A DNA stretch of 48,585 nucleotides from JANNVK01 sp031414415 (GCA_031414415.1 JANNVK010000120.1:1-48585), one strand, 5' to 3'; shown: positions 17,835-25,585, counted from the stretch's first letter. The notes: generated by a model from the sequence alone, not told the origin. Made by a program: numbers and translations.

Positions 17835-17987
17835 TCAATTAAGGTTTTCAAATTTTCCAAAACTTTCGGCAAAATAACTTTGAACGTTCCGCCCCAAATA
17901 ATTCCCTGTAATTATGCGTATTCCGACAGATTTAATTTCGCCTGAACTGTACGTTTTTATTAAATTTTTAACCTCAATTACTTTCAT
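17835..17987 (-). pseudogene. ABC-transporter ATPase, N-terminal remnant
   Basis: A 50-codon open frame starting MKVIEVKNLIKTYSSGEIKS, which is how LolD/MacB-type ABC ATPases begin. After about 20 residues the match ends and no Walker A follows; the frame stops soon after. It sits directly behind the decayed ABA4-like gene on the same strand. Best read as a truncated remnant, though a short expressed peptide cannot be excluded. Confidence 0.5.
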
Positions 17988-17989
17988 TA

Positions 17990-18410
17990 TCAGAAATTTT
18001 CTTTGCCAAAAAAAACCCTCAAAATGTGATACTTCAAAAAACCGATTGGTCCGAGCAAAAATGTAAAAATCAAACTTGGCACAACAAACCAATGCGAAAT
18101 TCCTCTTTCCTGCGAATCTTTCACTTCCCAACTGCCGACAAACAAATCGAAGGCAAGATAATGAATCCAACCGCTGAGAGCCGCCCACTCGTAAGTGAAA
18201 AGTTTCATCACATTTGCCAAAGTGTCAAAACCGCCTTCAGCTTTGCCGAAAGTAGTAATGATTAGAACAAGATACGCGACTGAAAGCAGCAACGGAATTG
18301 CACCCGATATGATAATTTTCTGCCTAAATTTCCAACGCGGTGCAATCAATAAAACTATTCAACTGACCAGCTAACGTGTTTACAAACGAAAAAATTGTCT
18401 CTGCTTTCAT
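17990..18410 (-). pseudogene. Frameshifted copy of the ABA4-like (DUF4281) gene
   Basis: Read from the ATG at 18410 the sequence gives MKAETIFSFVNTLAGQLNSF, then leaves frame. Compared with the intact copy at 23375-23803, two bases are missing near 18371 (ACGTTAGC-TGG against ACGTTGGCATTGG). The remaining 119 codons are nearly identical to the intact protein, including KAEGGFDTLANVMKLFTYEW. The homology continues into the upstream leader (TTTAAAAAC), showing a DNA duplication. A TTG at 18349 could restart a shortened protein lacking the first membrane segment. Confidence 0.8.
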
Positions 18411-18614
18411 ATTTTTAACCTTTAAAAACTATTGCGGAATCAATCCACATCACTTTATTTATCGAAATTATTGGAGCAAAAACAAGCCTTCATGATCGAC
18501 GTTTTGCTTTTTCTAAGTTTCAAATTGGACAGTTTGCCTGGTGGCATATTGGAAACCGATAAAAAGCTCTAACTCAACGGCACTCAAACAACTCTGAAAA
18601 TTATTACTCTACTG

Positions 18615-20186
18615 CTAAGATTTTTTCTTTCTTTTTTTTAATAAAAACACGAGGGGCAACATACAAAGTAATAAATAAAAATATGATTGAAAGGCATCGG
18701 TAAACGCTTTAATTCCAGCTTGTTTTTCTAATGTGTTGAGAATTATTGAATTCGAAAGTCCACTCGCTTCAAAAATAGTATAGCCTTTTGTTTGAAGATA
18801 AAACGAAAGCCTACTTAACGACTCTAGATAGTTCTGATTAAAATTTGAAAAATGCACACTAAGATTTTTATAATACAGCTGAGTGTTTACGAGAATAAAT
18901 GTTGATGCAATGGCGATTCCCAGGCTTGAGCCGGTATTTCGAGCTAGGTTCATAAAAGCTGAGATACTATTGTTTTTTTCAGAAGGCATATCGGTATAAG
19001 CAGCAGTATTCATTGAAACTCCTATGAAGGCTAAACCAAATGACTGATATATTCTTGCCCAAACTAAAAACGAAAAATCGGCTTGCAAAGTGATTCCTGA
19101 TAAATTCCATTGAGAAAATGCAAGGCAAATGAAACCGGTAAAAATAACATATCGAACATCTATTTTGTCAGTTAATAAGCCAACAACTTGCACCATAACC
19201 ATTAAGATCAACGTTCCTGGAAGAAATATTAAGCCTGAATTAGTTGCACTAAACCCAAACAGAGACTGTGCCATGAAAGGAAATAAAAATACAGAGCCTG
19301 TCATAATAAAAGAAGAAAAGAAAACTAGAATAGCTGCTCCGGCAAAATTTCTGTGTTTAAAAAGCGAAATATCAAGTGCTGGATTTTTATGATAATATTC
19401 CCACGTTATACCAATCAATAAACTGAAAATCGCAATTAAACCAATTCCAAAAACAAAAGAAGAATCAAACCAACCTTCCTTCGGACCTTCATGTAAAAAT
19501 ATTTCTAGACAGGCAATTCCCGTGATAAATAAAAATATTCCGGCATAATCAATTTTATTTCCATTTATCTTAAAATCTTCTGTGCGTTTTTTTGCTGTTT
19601 TAGATTCATTAATAAAACGACTTGTAAGTATTATTGAAACAATTCCGACAGGCACATTAATCAGAAAAGCCCAATGCCAACCAATGTTATCGGCAATAAA
19701 TCCGCCGACTGTTGGACCGCAAATAGGTGCGACAATAATAGCAAATGCGTAAATAGAAAAAGCTCGTCCGAGTTTTGATGGAGGTGTAATGTCAGCAATA
19801 ATTGCTTGCTCACTTGAAGCCAAACCACCACCACTTAAACCTTGCAGAATCCGGAAAACAATTAAAGCCTCGATACTATTTGCAAATGCACATAAAAGCG
19901 AGCTAATTGTAAAAAACAACACACAAGTAATATAAAATCGCTTGCGTCCAAAATAGGTTGCAAACCAAGCTGTTACAGGCACAATTGCGGCATTTGCAAC
20001 TAAATAAGCTCCGGTTGCCCACGATGCTTGATGAAGAGTAACTCCCAATCCACTGGCTATTTTTGGCAAAGCAGTATAGATAATCGTAATATCTAACGCT
20101 TCCATAAATGTAGCTAGGGTTAAAATTAGCGTGACAACATAAGGGTGCAGATTTGATATTTTTTCTGATGTTTCGGTGGATTCCAT
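18615..20186 (-). CDS. MFS exporter, DHA2 family (EmrB/QacA type)
   Basis: 523 residues, about 14 membrane segments. Begins with a cytoplasmic stretch and LTLATFMEALDITIIYTALP, which carries the D in TM1 typical of DHA2. Loop motif FGRKRFY follows TM2, and motif C-like GPTVGGFIADNIGWHWAFLI is in TM5. This is the proton-driven inner-membrane part of an EmrAB-type pump. The adaptor gene ends 5 bases before its start, so they form one operon. Cargo is unknown: drugs, or the small repeat protein encoded upstream. Confidence 0.93.
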   Translation of the reverse strand: MESTETSEKISNLHPYVVTLILTLATFMEALDITIIYTALPKIASGLGVTLHQASWATGAYLVANAAIVPVTAWFATYFGRKRFYITCVLFFTISSLLCAFANSIEALIVFRILQGLSGGGLASSEQAIIADITPPSKLGRAFSIYAFAIIVAPICGPTVGGFIADNIGWHWAFLINVPVGIVSIILTSRFINESKTAKKRTEDFKINGNKIDYAGIFLFITGIACLEIFLHEGPKEGWFDSSFVFGIGLIAIFSLLIGITWEYYHKNPALDISLFKHRNFAGAAILVFFSSFIMTGSVFLFPFMAQSLFGFSATNSGLIFLPGTLILMVMVQVVGLLTDKIDVRYVIFTGFICLAFSQWNLSGITLQADFSFLVWARIYQSFGLAFIGVSMNTAAYTDMPSEKNNSISAFMNLARNTGSSLGIAIASTFILVNTQLYYKNLSVHFSNFNQNYLESLSRLSFYLQTKGYTIFEASGLSNSIILNTLEKQAGIKAFTDAFQSYFYLLLCMLPLVFLLKKRKKKS

Positions 20187-20191
20187 CGAAT

Positions 20192-21628
20192 TTATTTGAT
20201 GTGAACTTTAGGAACGGCTGACATTCCAGGAACAAGAAAATATTTTTTATCAGGTGTTTCGTTAAACACAATCTTGACAGGAATTCTTTGAACAACTTTT
20301 ACAAAACCGCCAGTCGCATTTTCAGCTGGTAAAATACTCATTCGTCCGCCAGTTGCTGCCTGAAAGCTATCTAGTTTTCCGTAAAAAACAGTGTTCGGAT
20401 AAGTATCAATTCTAATTTCCACTAATTGCCCAATTTTTATTCGTTCAAGTTGAGTTTCTTTAAAATTTGCGATAATCCAAAGTTCATTTTGTGTGATTGC
20501 CATTAAAGCCTGATCAGGTTGGACTAATGAACCTTCTTGAACAGAGCTTTTCACAACAAAACCATCTTGCGGAGCGTAAATTTTAGAATATGAAAGTTGA
20601 AGTTCTGCTTGCTTAACTGCAATTTCTTCTTCAAGAATTCTAGCTTCTGCTGTTGCTAAATCTGAATTTTCTATTGCAACTTTCTCAGAAAAAGTCTTTG
20701 CTGATTGGAGTCTTCCGAGTGATTCGTTCGACTCAGATTTTACTGTCTCAACTTGAGCTAAAGATTGATTATAGTCATTTTCTGCTGAATCAATATCGCT
20801 TTCTACTTCTTTTGACAACGCCCGTTCGACATCAATTTGCTTACGAAGCGAGTTTAATTGTGATTGAGCGATTTCAAATTGTTTTTGTGAAGTAATTATT
20901 TCTGTTTTTGCTGAACTTAAATCTTTTGCCGCAATATCTAACTCTTTTTGAGAAATATCTCCCGTTTCGTGAAGTCTTTTAATTCGCTCAGTTTCTTTCA
21001 AAGCAAGTTCTAGTTTGATTTTAGAATTGGGGATTTGAGCTTTAGCTTGTTCAAGAAATGCCTCAGATGCGGGAATTTGCGACTGAATACGTTTAAAATT
21101 TGCTTCACTTGTTTGAGATTTGCGTTTTGCTTTTTCAATATCTGTTAACTTTGAAGAAGCATTGATTTTAGTTGTTTGAATTTTTGTTTTTGTTGTTCCA
21201 AGATTAGAGTTAGCTTCGTTGTAATTACCCAAGCCTGTTTTTTTGACAAGCGAAATACTTGCTTTTGCCTTGTCTCTGATGGTGAAAGCTAAATTTAAAC
21301 TTGCTCTCGCTTGATCTACTTTTGATTGTAAATCAGCTGATTCAAGCTCAATCAGCAAATCGCCTTTTTTTACATTTTGATTTTCTTTAACGTGAAGTTT
21401 GGATATATTTGCTGAAATTTTTGAGCTTACATTCGAGATATTACCCTCTAAAAAAGCATCGTCAGTTGTTTCAAATTGTCTGGCATATTGCCACCAAAAA
21501 AAACCAGCAATTGCACTTATTAGAACAAGACCGCCAACTAAATATATTGGCAACCTTGTTTTTTTCTTTTCTTCAATAGGCGATTCTAAAAGAACCTCAT
21601 CTACAGCTTTTTCATCTTTTTGAGTCAT
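20192..21628 (-). CDS. HlyD/EmrA-family secretion adaptor
   Basis: 478 residues. One membrane segment near residues 27-47 (PIYLVGGLVLISAIAGFFWW), then the first lipoyl half, a very long coiled coil (residues ~90-335, rich in K, S, A, E, Q), the second lipoyl half (YSKIYAPQDGFVVKSSVQEG) and a barrel domain (GQLVEIRIDTYPNTVFYGKL). The long coiled coil is EmrA-like and reaches across the periplasm. A sigma-70 promoter at 21652-21680 lies just upstream; no clear ribosome site is visible before the ATG at 21628. Confidence 0.92.
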   Translation of the reverse strand: MTQKDEKAVDEVLLESPIEEKKKTRLPIYLVGGLVLISAIAGFFWWQYARQFETTDDAFLEGNISNVSSKISANISKLHVKENQNVKKGDLLIELESADLQSKVDQARASLNLAFTIRDKAKASISLVKKTGLGNYNEANSNLGTTKTKIQTTKINASSKLTDIEKAKRKSQTSEANFKRIQSQIPASEAFLEQAKAQIPNSKIKLELALKETERIKRLHETGDISQKELDIAAKDLSSAKTEIITSQKQFEIAQSQLNSLRKQIDVERALSKEVESDIDSAENDYNQSLAQVETVKSESNESLGRLQSAKTFSEKVAIENSDLATAEARILEEEIAVKQAELQLSYSKIYAPQDGFVVKSSVQEGSLVQPDQALMAITQNELWIIANFKETQLERIKIGQLVEIRIDTYPNTVFYGKLDSFQAATGGRMSILPAENATGGFVKVVQRIPVKIVFNETPDKKYFLVPGMSAVPKVHIK

Positions 21629-21651
21629 AATTTTACTGAGGTAAGGACTTC

Positions 21652-21680
21652 AATATAGGTTACTTATGTTTACAAATCAA
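21652..21680 (-). promoter_or_regulatory. Sigma-70 promoter of the EmrA/EmrB-like operon
   Basis: On the minus strand: TTGATT (21680-21675), 17-base spacer, TATATT (21657-21652). The spacing is ideal and it lies 24 bases before the adaptor ATG. It gives the export operon its own start, separate from the upstream repeat-protein gene. Confidence 0.65.
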
Positions 21681-21703
21681 GTTATTGTTGTTTGTAATAA
21701 AGC

Positions 21704-21741
21704 AGAAACACTTCGCTTTGATTGCGAAGTGTTTCTTTTTT
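21704..21741. terminator. 13-bp hairpin between repeat-protein gene and export operon
   Basis: AGAAACACTTCGC (21704-21716) pairs perfectly with GCGAAGTGTTTCT (21724-21736), loop of 7. The T-run is strong on the plus strand (21735-21741) and weaker on the minus strand (TGCTTTATT). As only minus-strand genes flank it, it most likely ends or attenuates the repeat-protein transcript before the exporter genes. Confidence 0.7.
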
Positions 21742-21762
21742 AATTTTTGTAGAAATTGGAAC

Positions 21763-21939
21763 TTAATCAATAATTATTACACCTTTACCAGCGAAGTCAG
21801 TAATTATTACACCTTTACCAGCGAAGTCAGTAATTATTACTCCTTTACCTGCGAAGTCAGTAATTATTACTCCTTTACCTGCGAACTCGTTAATTATTAC
21901 ACCTTTTCCTGTTTGTAAATTTGTTGTATTGTTTTTCAT
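21763..21939 (-). CDS. Small tandem-repeat protein, (GKGVIITDFA)n
   Basis: 58 residues: a 10-residue lead, MKNNTTNLQT, then GKGVIINEFA, three exact copies of GKGVIITDFA and a final GKGVIIID before the stop. AGGAG lies exactly 7 bases before the ATG, an ideal ribosome site. The 30-bp DNA repeats differ mainly at third codon positions (GCT/GCA, GGT/GGA), the mark of selection on protein. There is no cysteine and no signal peptide of Sec type. Each repeat is strand-forming (GVIITDF) with a GKG turn. It could be a fibre/amyloid-like protein or a multi-core modified-peptide precursor; no modifying enzyme lies adjacent. A sigma-54 promoter precedes it and an EmrA/EmrB-type exporter follows it. Confidence 0.8.
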   Translation of the reverse strand: MKNNTTNLQTGKGVIINEFAGKGVIITDFAGKGVIITDFAGKGVIITDFAGKGVIIID

Positions 21940-22004
21940 TTTTTTTCTCCTAAGTTTAAGTTTTATTTTTTAGTTGTGAATTGTTGCTTCACATTAAATA
22001 CTAA

Positions 22005-22021
22005 AGCAAGTGTTGTGCCAA
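22005..22021 (-). promoter_or_regulatory. Sigma-54 (RpoN) promoter of the tandem-repeat gene
   Basis: On the minus strand the sequence is TTGGCACAACACTTGCT. It matches the -24/-12 consensus TTGGCAC-N5-TTGCW at every fixed position, with GG and GC exactly 10 bases apart. The predicted start is near 21994, giving a leader of about 55 bases to the ATG. The same place also allows a weaker sigma-70 reading (TTGGCA, 17 bases, TTTAAT). Confidence 0.7.
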
Positions 22022-22208
22022 AACTTATTTTCTCTTAATTAATTAAATAAAACGTTGTTATTCAATAGTTTATGGGCGGGCAATATGCAGTTTAGAATTT
22101 AGACTGATGATTTTATTTTATGACTACTAAATACACATAAACAAAGCAGAAACAAAGAATAGTTTTTTAAGTCAAATGTTCACAGAGGTTTAGGCTAAAA
22201 AAAACTAA

Positions 22209-22247
22209 ACTGTTACATTGTTATCCAGTGTGTAGCTATGTAACAGT
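22209..22247. promoter_or_regulatory. 10-bp inverted repeat, candidate activator (UAS) site
   Basis: ACTGTTACAT (22209-22218) and ATGTAACAGT (22238-22247) are exact inverted repeats with a 19-base centre. They lie roughly 190-245 bases upstream of the sigma-54 promoter, the distance at which NtrC-type activators usually bind. The pairing of site and promoter is inference. Confidence 0.5.
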
Positions 22248-22249
22248 AT

Positions 22250-22605
22250 TTAATGTTAATAAAAGTTTTTTTTTGAATTTAAATTTCAAGTTATGTTGTA
22301 ATTTGTATTGTTTTACTTTGTTTGTCCTAAAAGCACTTCGAGAATTAGCCTGAAGCAAAGAGTTATGTATTTTGGATAATCAGACCTTTGCACTTGGATA
22401 GAGTGCTGTAAACTATTTATTCTGTTAGATTTGGCAATGTTCTTTCAGAACATAAATGTTTTCGTCATATTCCTGTGGTTATCACCACAGGCTAATTTCC
22501 GAATTGCTTTCAGCATAGAAAACTAAAACTAATTAGGACATTACCTACTTTTGTTAAGAAATTTCGAGTTTATTGAATCTATGAAAATTCTAAAGTGTGA
22601 AAATT
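22250..22605. other. Gene-free AT-rich stretch with two hairpins
   Basis: Part of the 666-bp gap 21940-22605. No open frame with a ribosome site was found on either strand. It contains a small stem GCACT-TGGATAG-AGTGC (22390-22406) and a perfect 8-bp hairpin CCTGTGGT-TATC-ACCACAGG (22473-22492), which looks like a REP-type unit or the terminator region of the 22606 gene. Confidence 0.5.
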
Positions 22606-23382
22606 TTATAAACCTCTTAGTAAAGATTGACCGTTTAAGGCTTGCCAAAAGACAGTAAAAAAGCAAAAAAAATAAATTATTGCAAAACCGCAAGTTATTA
22701 CTGCCGGATAACTTACGCGTAAAATTGTCATCAACACCGCGAACAACGGAATTATCTGAAAGGCGTGCAAACCGAGAAAATGTGCAACTCTTAAATCGCC
22801 ACCGACCGTTGACCAACTCAAAAATGGCAAACCGCTTCCACCATCTGCAATGCCGACAGCGTGTCCGATTTGAGCAGACATATAACCGCCTTGAATGCTT
22901 CCCAAAAGAAAAACAATTAAACCCAAACGCATTCCCCAAATAACTGCGTTCGGCAAATAAAAATCTGAAATAAAATAAAGATAGGTGAGATAAGCAATCA
23001 CAAATGTATTCGTCAAAATCAACAAACCCATGACAGAAAAAACCAGAGCGTCAAAGGCATTTGAAATGTTGAAATGCGAAGTTGTTCCGCGTGTGGCTTG
23101 CATTACGATTAAAGCAACCTCGGCAAACATAATGAATATCGTTGCCCAAGTAATTATGTTTTTTGATTGCTCAAACCCTTGTAAATAAATAAGGTAAACT
23201 GCTACGGTAAATAAAAACATCGCTGATGAAATTGAAAATTTTATTGGTTTTATCCAACGATTGATACCAAGAATTTGTGTTGAATCAAACTGAGTCATGA
23301 CAGCGAAAACTACGGTCGCCAGCAAAAATATCAAACCTGAAACAATTAAAGCACGCTGATTTAACCAAACTTCGTTAATCAT
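22606..23382 (-). CDS. Seven-helix membrane protein, unknown function
   Basis: 258 residues, about seven membrane segments starting with ALIVSGLIFLLATVVFAVMT. It contains INRWIKPIKFSISSAMFLFT and SIQGGYMSAQIGHAVGIADG, conserved in an uncharacterised family often found next to DUF4281 genes. Histidines in the later loops (IGHAVG, RVAHFLGLHAFQ) could bind metal or heme, which is only a guess. It overlaps the ABA4-like gene by 8 bases, so the two are translationally coupled and probably work together at the membrane. Confidence 0.7.
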   Translation of the reverse strand: MINEVWLNQRALIVSGLIFLLATVVFAVMTQFDSTQILGINRWIKPIKFSISSAMFLFTVAVYLIYLQGFEQSKNIITWATIFIMFAEVALIVMQATRGTTSHFNISNAFDALVFSVMGLLILTNTFVIAYLTYLYFISDFYLPNAVIWGMRLGLIVFLLGSIQGGYMSAQIGHAVGIADGGSGLPFLSWSTVGGDLRVAHFLGLHAFQIIPLFAVLMTILRVSYPAVITCGFAIIYFFCFFTVFWQALNGQSLLRGL

Positions 23383-23803
23383 TTTTTTTCTCTTTTGCTA
23401 GGAAATATCGCAAAATGTGATACATCAAAAATCCGATTGGTCCGAGCAAAAATGTCAAAATCAAACACGGCACAACAAACCAATGCGAAATTCCTCTTTC
23501 TTGCGAATCTTTCACTTCCCAACTGCCGACAAACAAATCGAAGGCAAGATAATGAATCCAACCGCCGAGAGCCGCCCACTCGTAAGTGAAAAGTTTCATC
23601 ACATTTGCCAAAGTGTCAAAACCGCCTTCAGCTTTGCCGAAAGTAGTAATGATCAGAACAAGATACGCGACTGAAAGCAGCAACGGAATTACGCCAGATA
23701 TGATAATCTTTTGCGTAAATTTCCAACGTGGAGCAGTCAATAAAATTATCCAACTGACCAATGCCAACGTGTTTACGATTGAAAAAACTGTTTCCGATTT
23801 CAT
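23375..23803 (-). CDS. ABA4-like (DUF4281) membrane protein
   Basis: 142 residues, four membrane segments: VFSIVNTLALVSWIILL, KIIISGVIPLLLSVAYLVLI, a central KLFTYEWAALGGWIHYLAFD and WFVVPCLILTFLLGPIGFLM. This is the family of plant ABA4 (neoxanthin formation); bacterial members have no proven function. It is the intact version of the frameshifted copy at 17990-18410. It sits between an SDR reductase and a seven-helix membrane protein in a TetR-controlled operon. Confidence 0.82.
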   Translation of the reverse strand: MKSETVFSIVNTLALVSWIILLTAPRWKFTQKIIISGVIPLLLSVAYLVLIITTFGKAEGGFDTLANVMKLFTYEWAALGGWIHYLAFDLFVGSWEVKDSQERGISHWFVVPCLILTFLLGPIGFLMYHILRYFLAKEKKND

Positions 23804-23852
23804 AATTTAACCTTTAAAAACCATTGTGAGATAAGTCTGTATTATGCCGTAA

Positions 23853-24857
23853 CTATTTTGCAAAACCGTTTTCCCGATACCATTTCACTTCGTTTGCCAA
23901 AGTTTCCGAAATCGGTCTGAATACAGTTCCGAGTTCGCGTTTTGCTTTGCTTGAATCAACTTGAAATTTTGCCTGCATTGTTTGAATGCCGTTTTTGGGG
24001 ATTGATGATTTTCCGCCGCTTATTTTGCTGAAAAAATCAGAAAATGTTGCCAGAGTCAAAATGATAAAATTCGGGATGTTCAATTTAACTTTGGGGATTT
24101 TGGCAACCTCGGTTAAGGTGTCCGCAATTTCTCGAATTGTGTAAAAATCTCCGCCAACTATGTATTTCTCGCCGCTTCGACCTCTTTCAACCGCGACAAT
24201 CATCGCCTCGGCAACATCTTTTGCGTCAACCGTTGAAGTTCCGCCGTCGAATATTCCGGGAAGTTTACCGTTCAAAATATCAAGTACAATTTGACCGCTT
24301 GAAGTTGGTGCGGCATCGCCGATTCCGAACATCCAACCCGGCAAAATTTGAATTACTGCCATTTTGCTTTTTTGAGCGAATTCTGCAACTGCTTTATCGG
24401 CAATAACTTTGCTTTTGAAATAGAGGTTTTTTTCGATGAATGAACTCGGCGGAGTATTTTCATCGCCTGCCGAACCATCGGCTTTCAAACCGATGGTTCC
24501 TGATGAACTGACATAGATTACCTTCTTAATTCCTTGCTTTTCAGCCGTCTCTAAGATTTTAACTGTGCCTTTGATGTTGATATTTTCGAGAATTTTCCAA
24601 TGATCCGCAATCTTTTCGTAATACTCGCGGAAATACGCGGCAGTATGAAACAAAACATCGCAGCCGTTTAGTTCGTTGGAAAACGCTTCGACATTTTCCA
24701 TATCGCCGATGATGTATTCAATCGGTAAATCGCCAAATTGTTTTAACGCTTTTTCTTTTGAACGAACCAAAGCCTTAACTTCGTGTCTTTGTTCGATTAA
24801 AAGCCGCACTAAATTGTTTCCCAAAAGTCCGGTTGAACCCGTTACAAATACTTTCAT
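23853..24857 (-). CDS. NAD(P)-dependent epimerase/dehydratase (extended SDR)
   Basis: 334 residues. Rossmann motif in MKVFVTGSTGLLGNNLVRLL (GxxGxxG), then GCDVLFHTAA, the catalytic VSSSG serine and YFKSK (YxxxK). It resembles dihydroflavonol-reductase-like and HpnA-like SDRs that act on sugars or lipids; substrate unknown. A double operator-like element (24895-24930) precedes it, so it is likely repressed by the TetR protein encoded just upstream. Confidence 0.88.
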   Translation of the reverse strand: MKVFVTGSTGLLGNNLVRLLIEQRHEVKALVRSKEKALKQFGDLPIEYIIGDMENVEAFSNELNGCDVLFHTAAYFREYYEKIADHWKILENINIKGTVKILETAEKQGIKKVIYVSSSGTIGLKADGSAGDENTPPSSFIEKNLYFKSKVIADKAVAEFAQKSKMAVIQILPGWMFGIGDAAPTSSGQIVLDILNGKLPGIFDGGTSTVDAKDVAEAMIVAVERGRSGEKYIVGGDFYTIREIADTLTEVAKIPKVKLNIPNFIILTLATFSDFFSKISGGKSSIPKNGIQTMQAKFQVDSSKAKRELGTVFRPISETLANEVKWYRENGFAK

Positions 24858-24894
24858 TTTTTCTAATTTCTCTTTTTATTTGTTATATCTATTG

Positions 24895-24930
24895 CACTTA
24901 ACGCTAACAATTCACTTAACGCTGTTAATC
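24895..24930 (-). promoter_or_regulatory. Operators of the second TetR, before the SDR gene
   Basis: Two direct copies of CACTTAACGCT (24895-24905 and 24913-24923). The second continues into a dyad ACTTAAC-GCT-GTTAATC (24914-24930) that closely follows the perfect dyad in front of the TetR gene at 25569-25585. Located in the 88-bp gap between TetR and SDR genes. Confidence 0.65.
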
Positions 24931-24945
24931 TGAGTCGCAAAAAAA

Positions 24946-25560
24946 TTAGTCTTGCAAACCTTTAATCATTGTGTCAATCATGCTTTCAATCAAACGCTCT
25001 TTTTCCGCGAACGGAAATTCCGTGTGTCCAATTAAAAGCGAAGTCAGTCCGTGCATTCCCGCCCATAATGTTTGACTGATAAGCTCAATGTCGCCGTTTT
25101 TTATCGCACCTGTTTCGACACAAGTGATAACCGATTCGACCAACTTTTCAAAAGCAATTTTGCCCGTTGAATTATCAAACGAATACTCAAAATTTTCGTC
25201 AATATAACTCTTCAGCGGAGTAATGAAAACAACTCCGTAGTGGTTTGGGTGTTTCAAGCCGAATTCGATATACGCCCGCAGTCCGCCACGCAAAATTTCG
25301 AGCGGATCATTGGTTATTTCTCTGATTTTTGTAACTTCAGCGGCAAGTTTTGCAAAAGTTTCTTCGCAGATTTGATGAAGTAAAGTTGTTTTGTCTTTGA
25401 AATATAGATAGATTGTGGTCGGCGAATACTCAATTTTTTCGGCAATTTTCCGCATCGAAACGTTTGCAATTCCTTCTTTCGCAAACAGTTCGCTAGCCGC
25501 ATCAAAAATTTCTTGACGAAGATTATCTTTGGCTTTTTCTTTGCGTTCTTTGATTCCCAT
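24946..25560 (-). CDS. TetR-family repressor of the SDR/ABA4-like operon
   Basis: 204 residues. HTH at about residues 15-60: IFDAASELFAKEGIANVSMR followed by KIAEKIEYSPTTIYLYFKDK. The C-terminal ligand domain contains VFITPLKSYI and TLWAGMHGLTSLLIGH, the TetR_C WHG-type pattern. A perfect dyad lies 8 bases upstream of its ATG, and related sites precede the next gene, so it probably controls itself and the SDR-ABA4-like-membrane gene operon. Confidence 0.9.
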   Translation of the reverse strand: MGIKERKEKAKDNLRQEIFDAASELFAKEGIANVSMRKIAEKIEYSPTTIYLYFKDKTTLLHQICEETFAKLAAEVTKIREITNDPLEILRGGLRAYIEFGLKHPNHYGVVFITPLKSYIDENFEYSFDNSTGKIAFEKLVESVITCVETGAIKNGDIELISQTLWAGMHGLTSLLIGHTEFPFAEKERLIESMIDTMIKGLQD

Positions 25561-25568
25561 AAGAAAAT

Positions 25569-25585
25569 ACTTAACACCGTTAAGT
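25569..25585. promoter_or_regulatory. Perfect TetR operator dyad
   Basis: ACTTAAC-ACC-GTTAAGT, 7-bp arms with a 3-base centre, 8 bases before the TetR ATG. Its half-site ACTTAAC recurs twice at 24896-24920. Confidence 0.75.

Noticed and set aside
17990..18349. Reading the ABA4-like copy as an intact shorter gene starting at TTG 18349
   Set aside because: Homology with the intact gene continues upstream of this point in another frame, which shows a two-base loss; a shortened product is possible but less likely.
21685..21918. Plus-strand open frame of 77 codons over the tandem repeat
   Set aside because: No ribosome site, and it is the mirror of the better supported minus-strand gene with AGGAG and a promoter.
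21763..21930. 30-bp tandem repeats looking like a CRISPR array
   Set aside because: The repeats follow each other without spacers, keep a reading frame and vary at third codon positions; they encode the repeat protein.
22541..22939. 132-codon minus-strand frame
   Set aside because: It is a different frame of the seven-helix membrane gene 22606-23382, with a composition unlike a protein.
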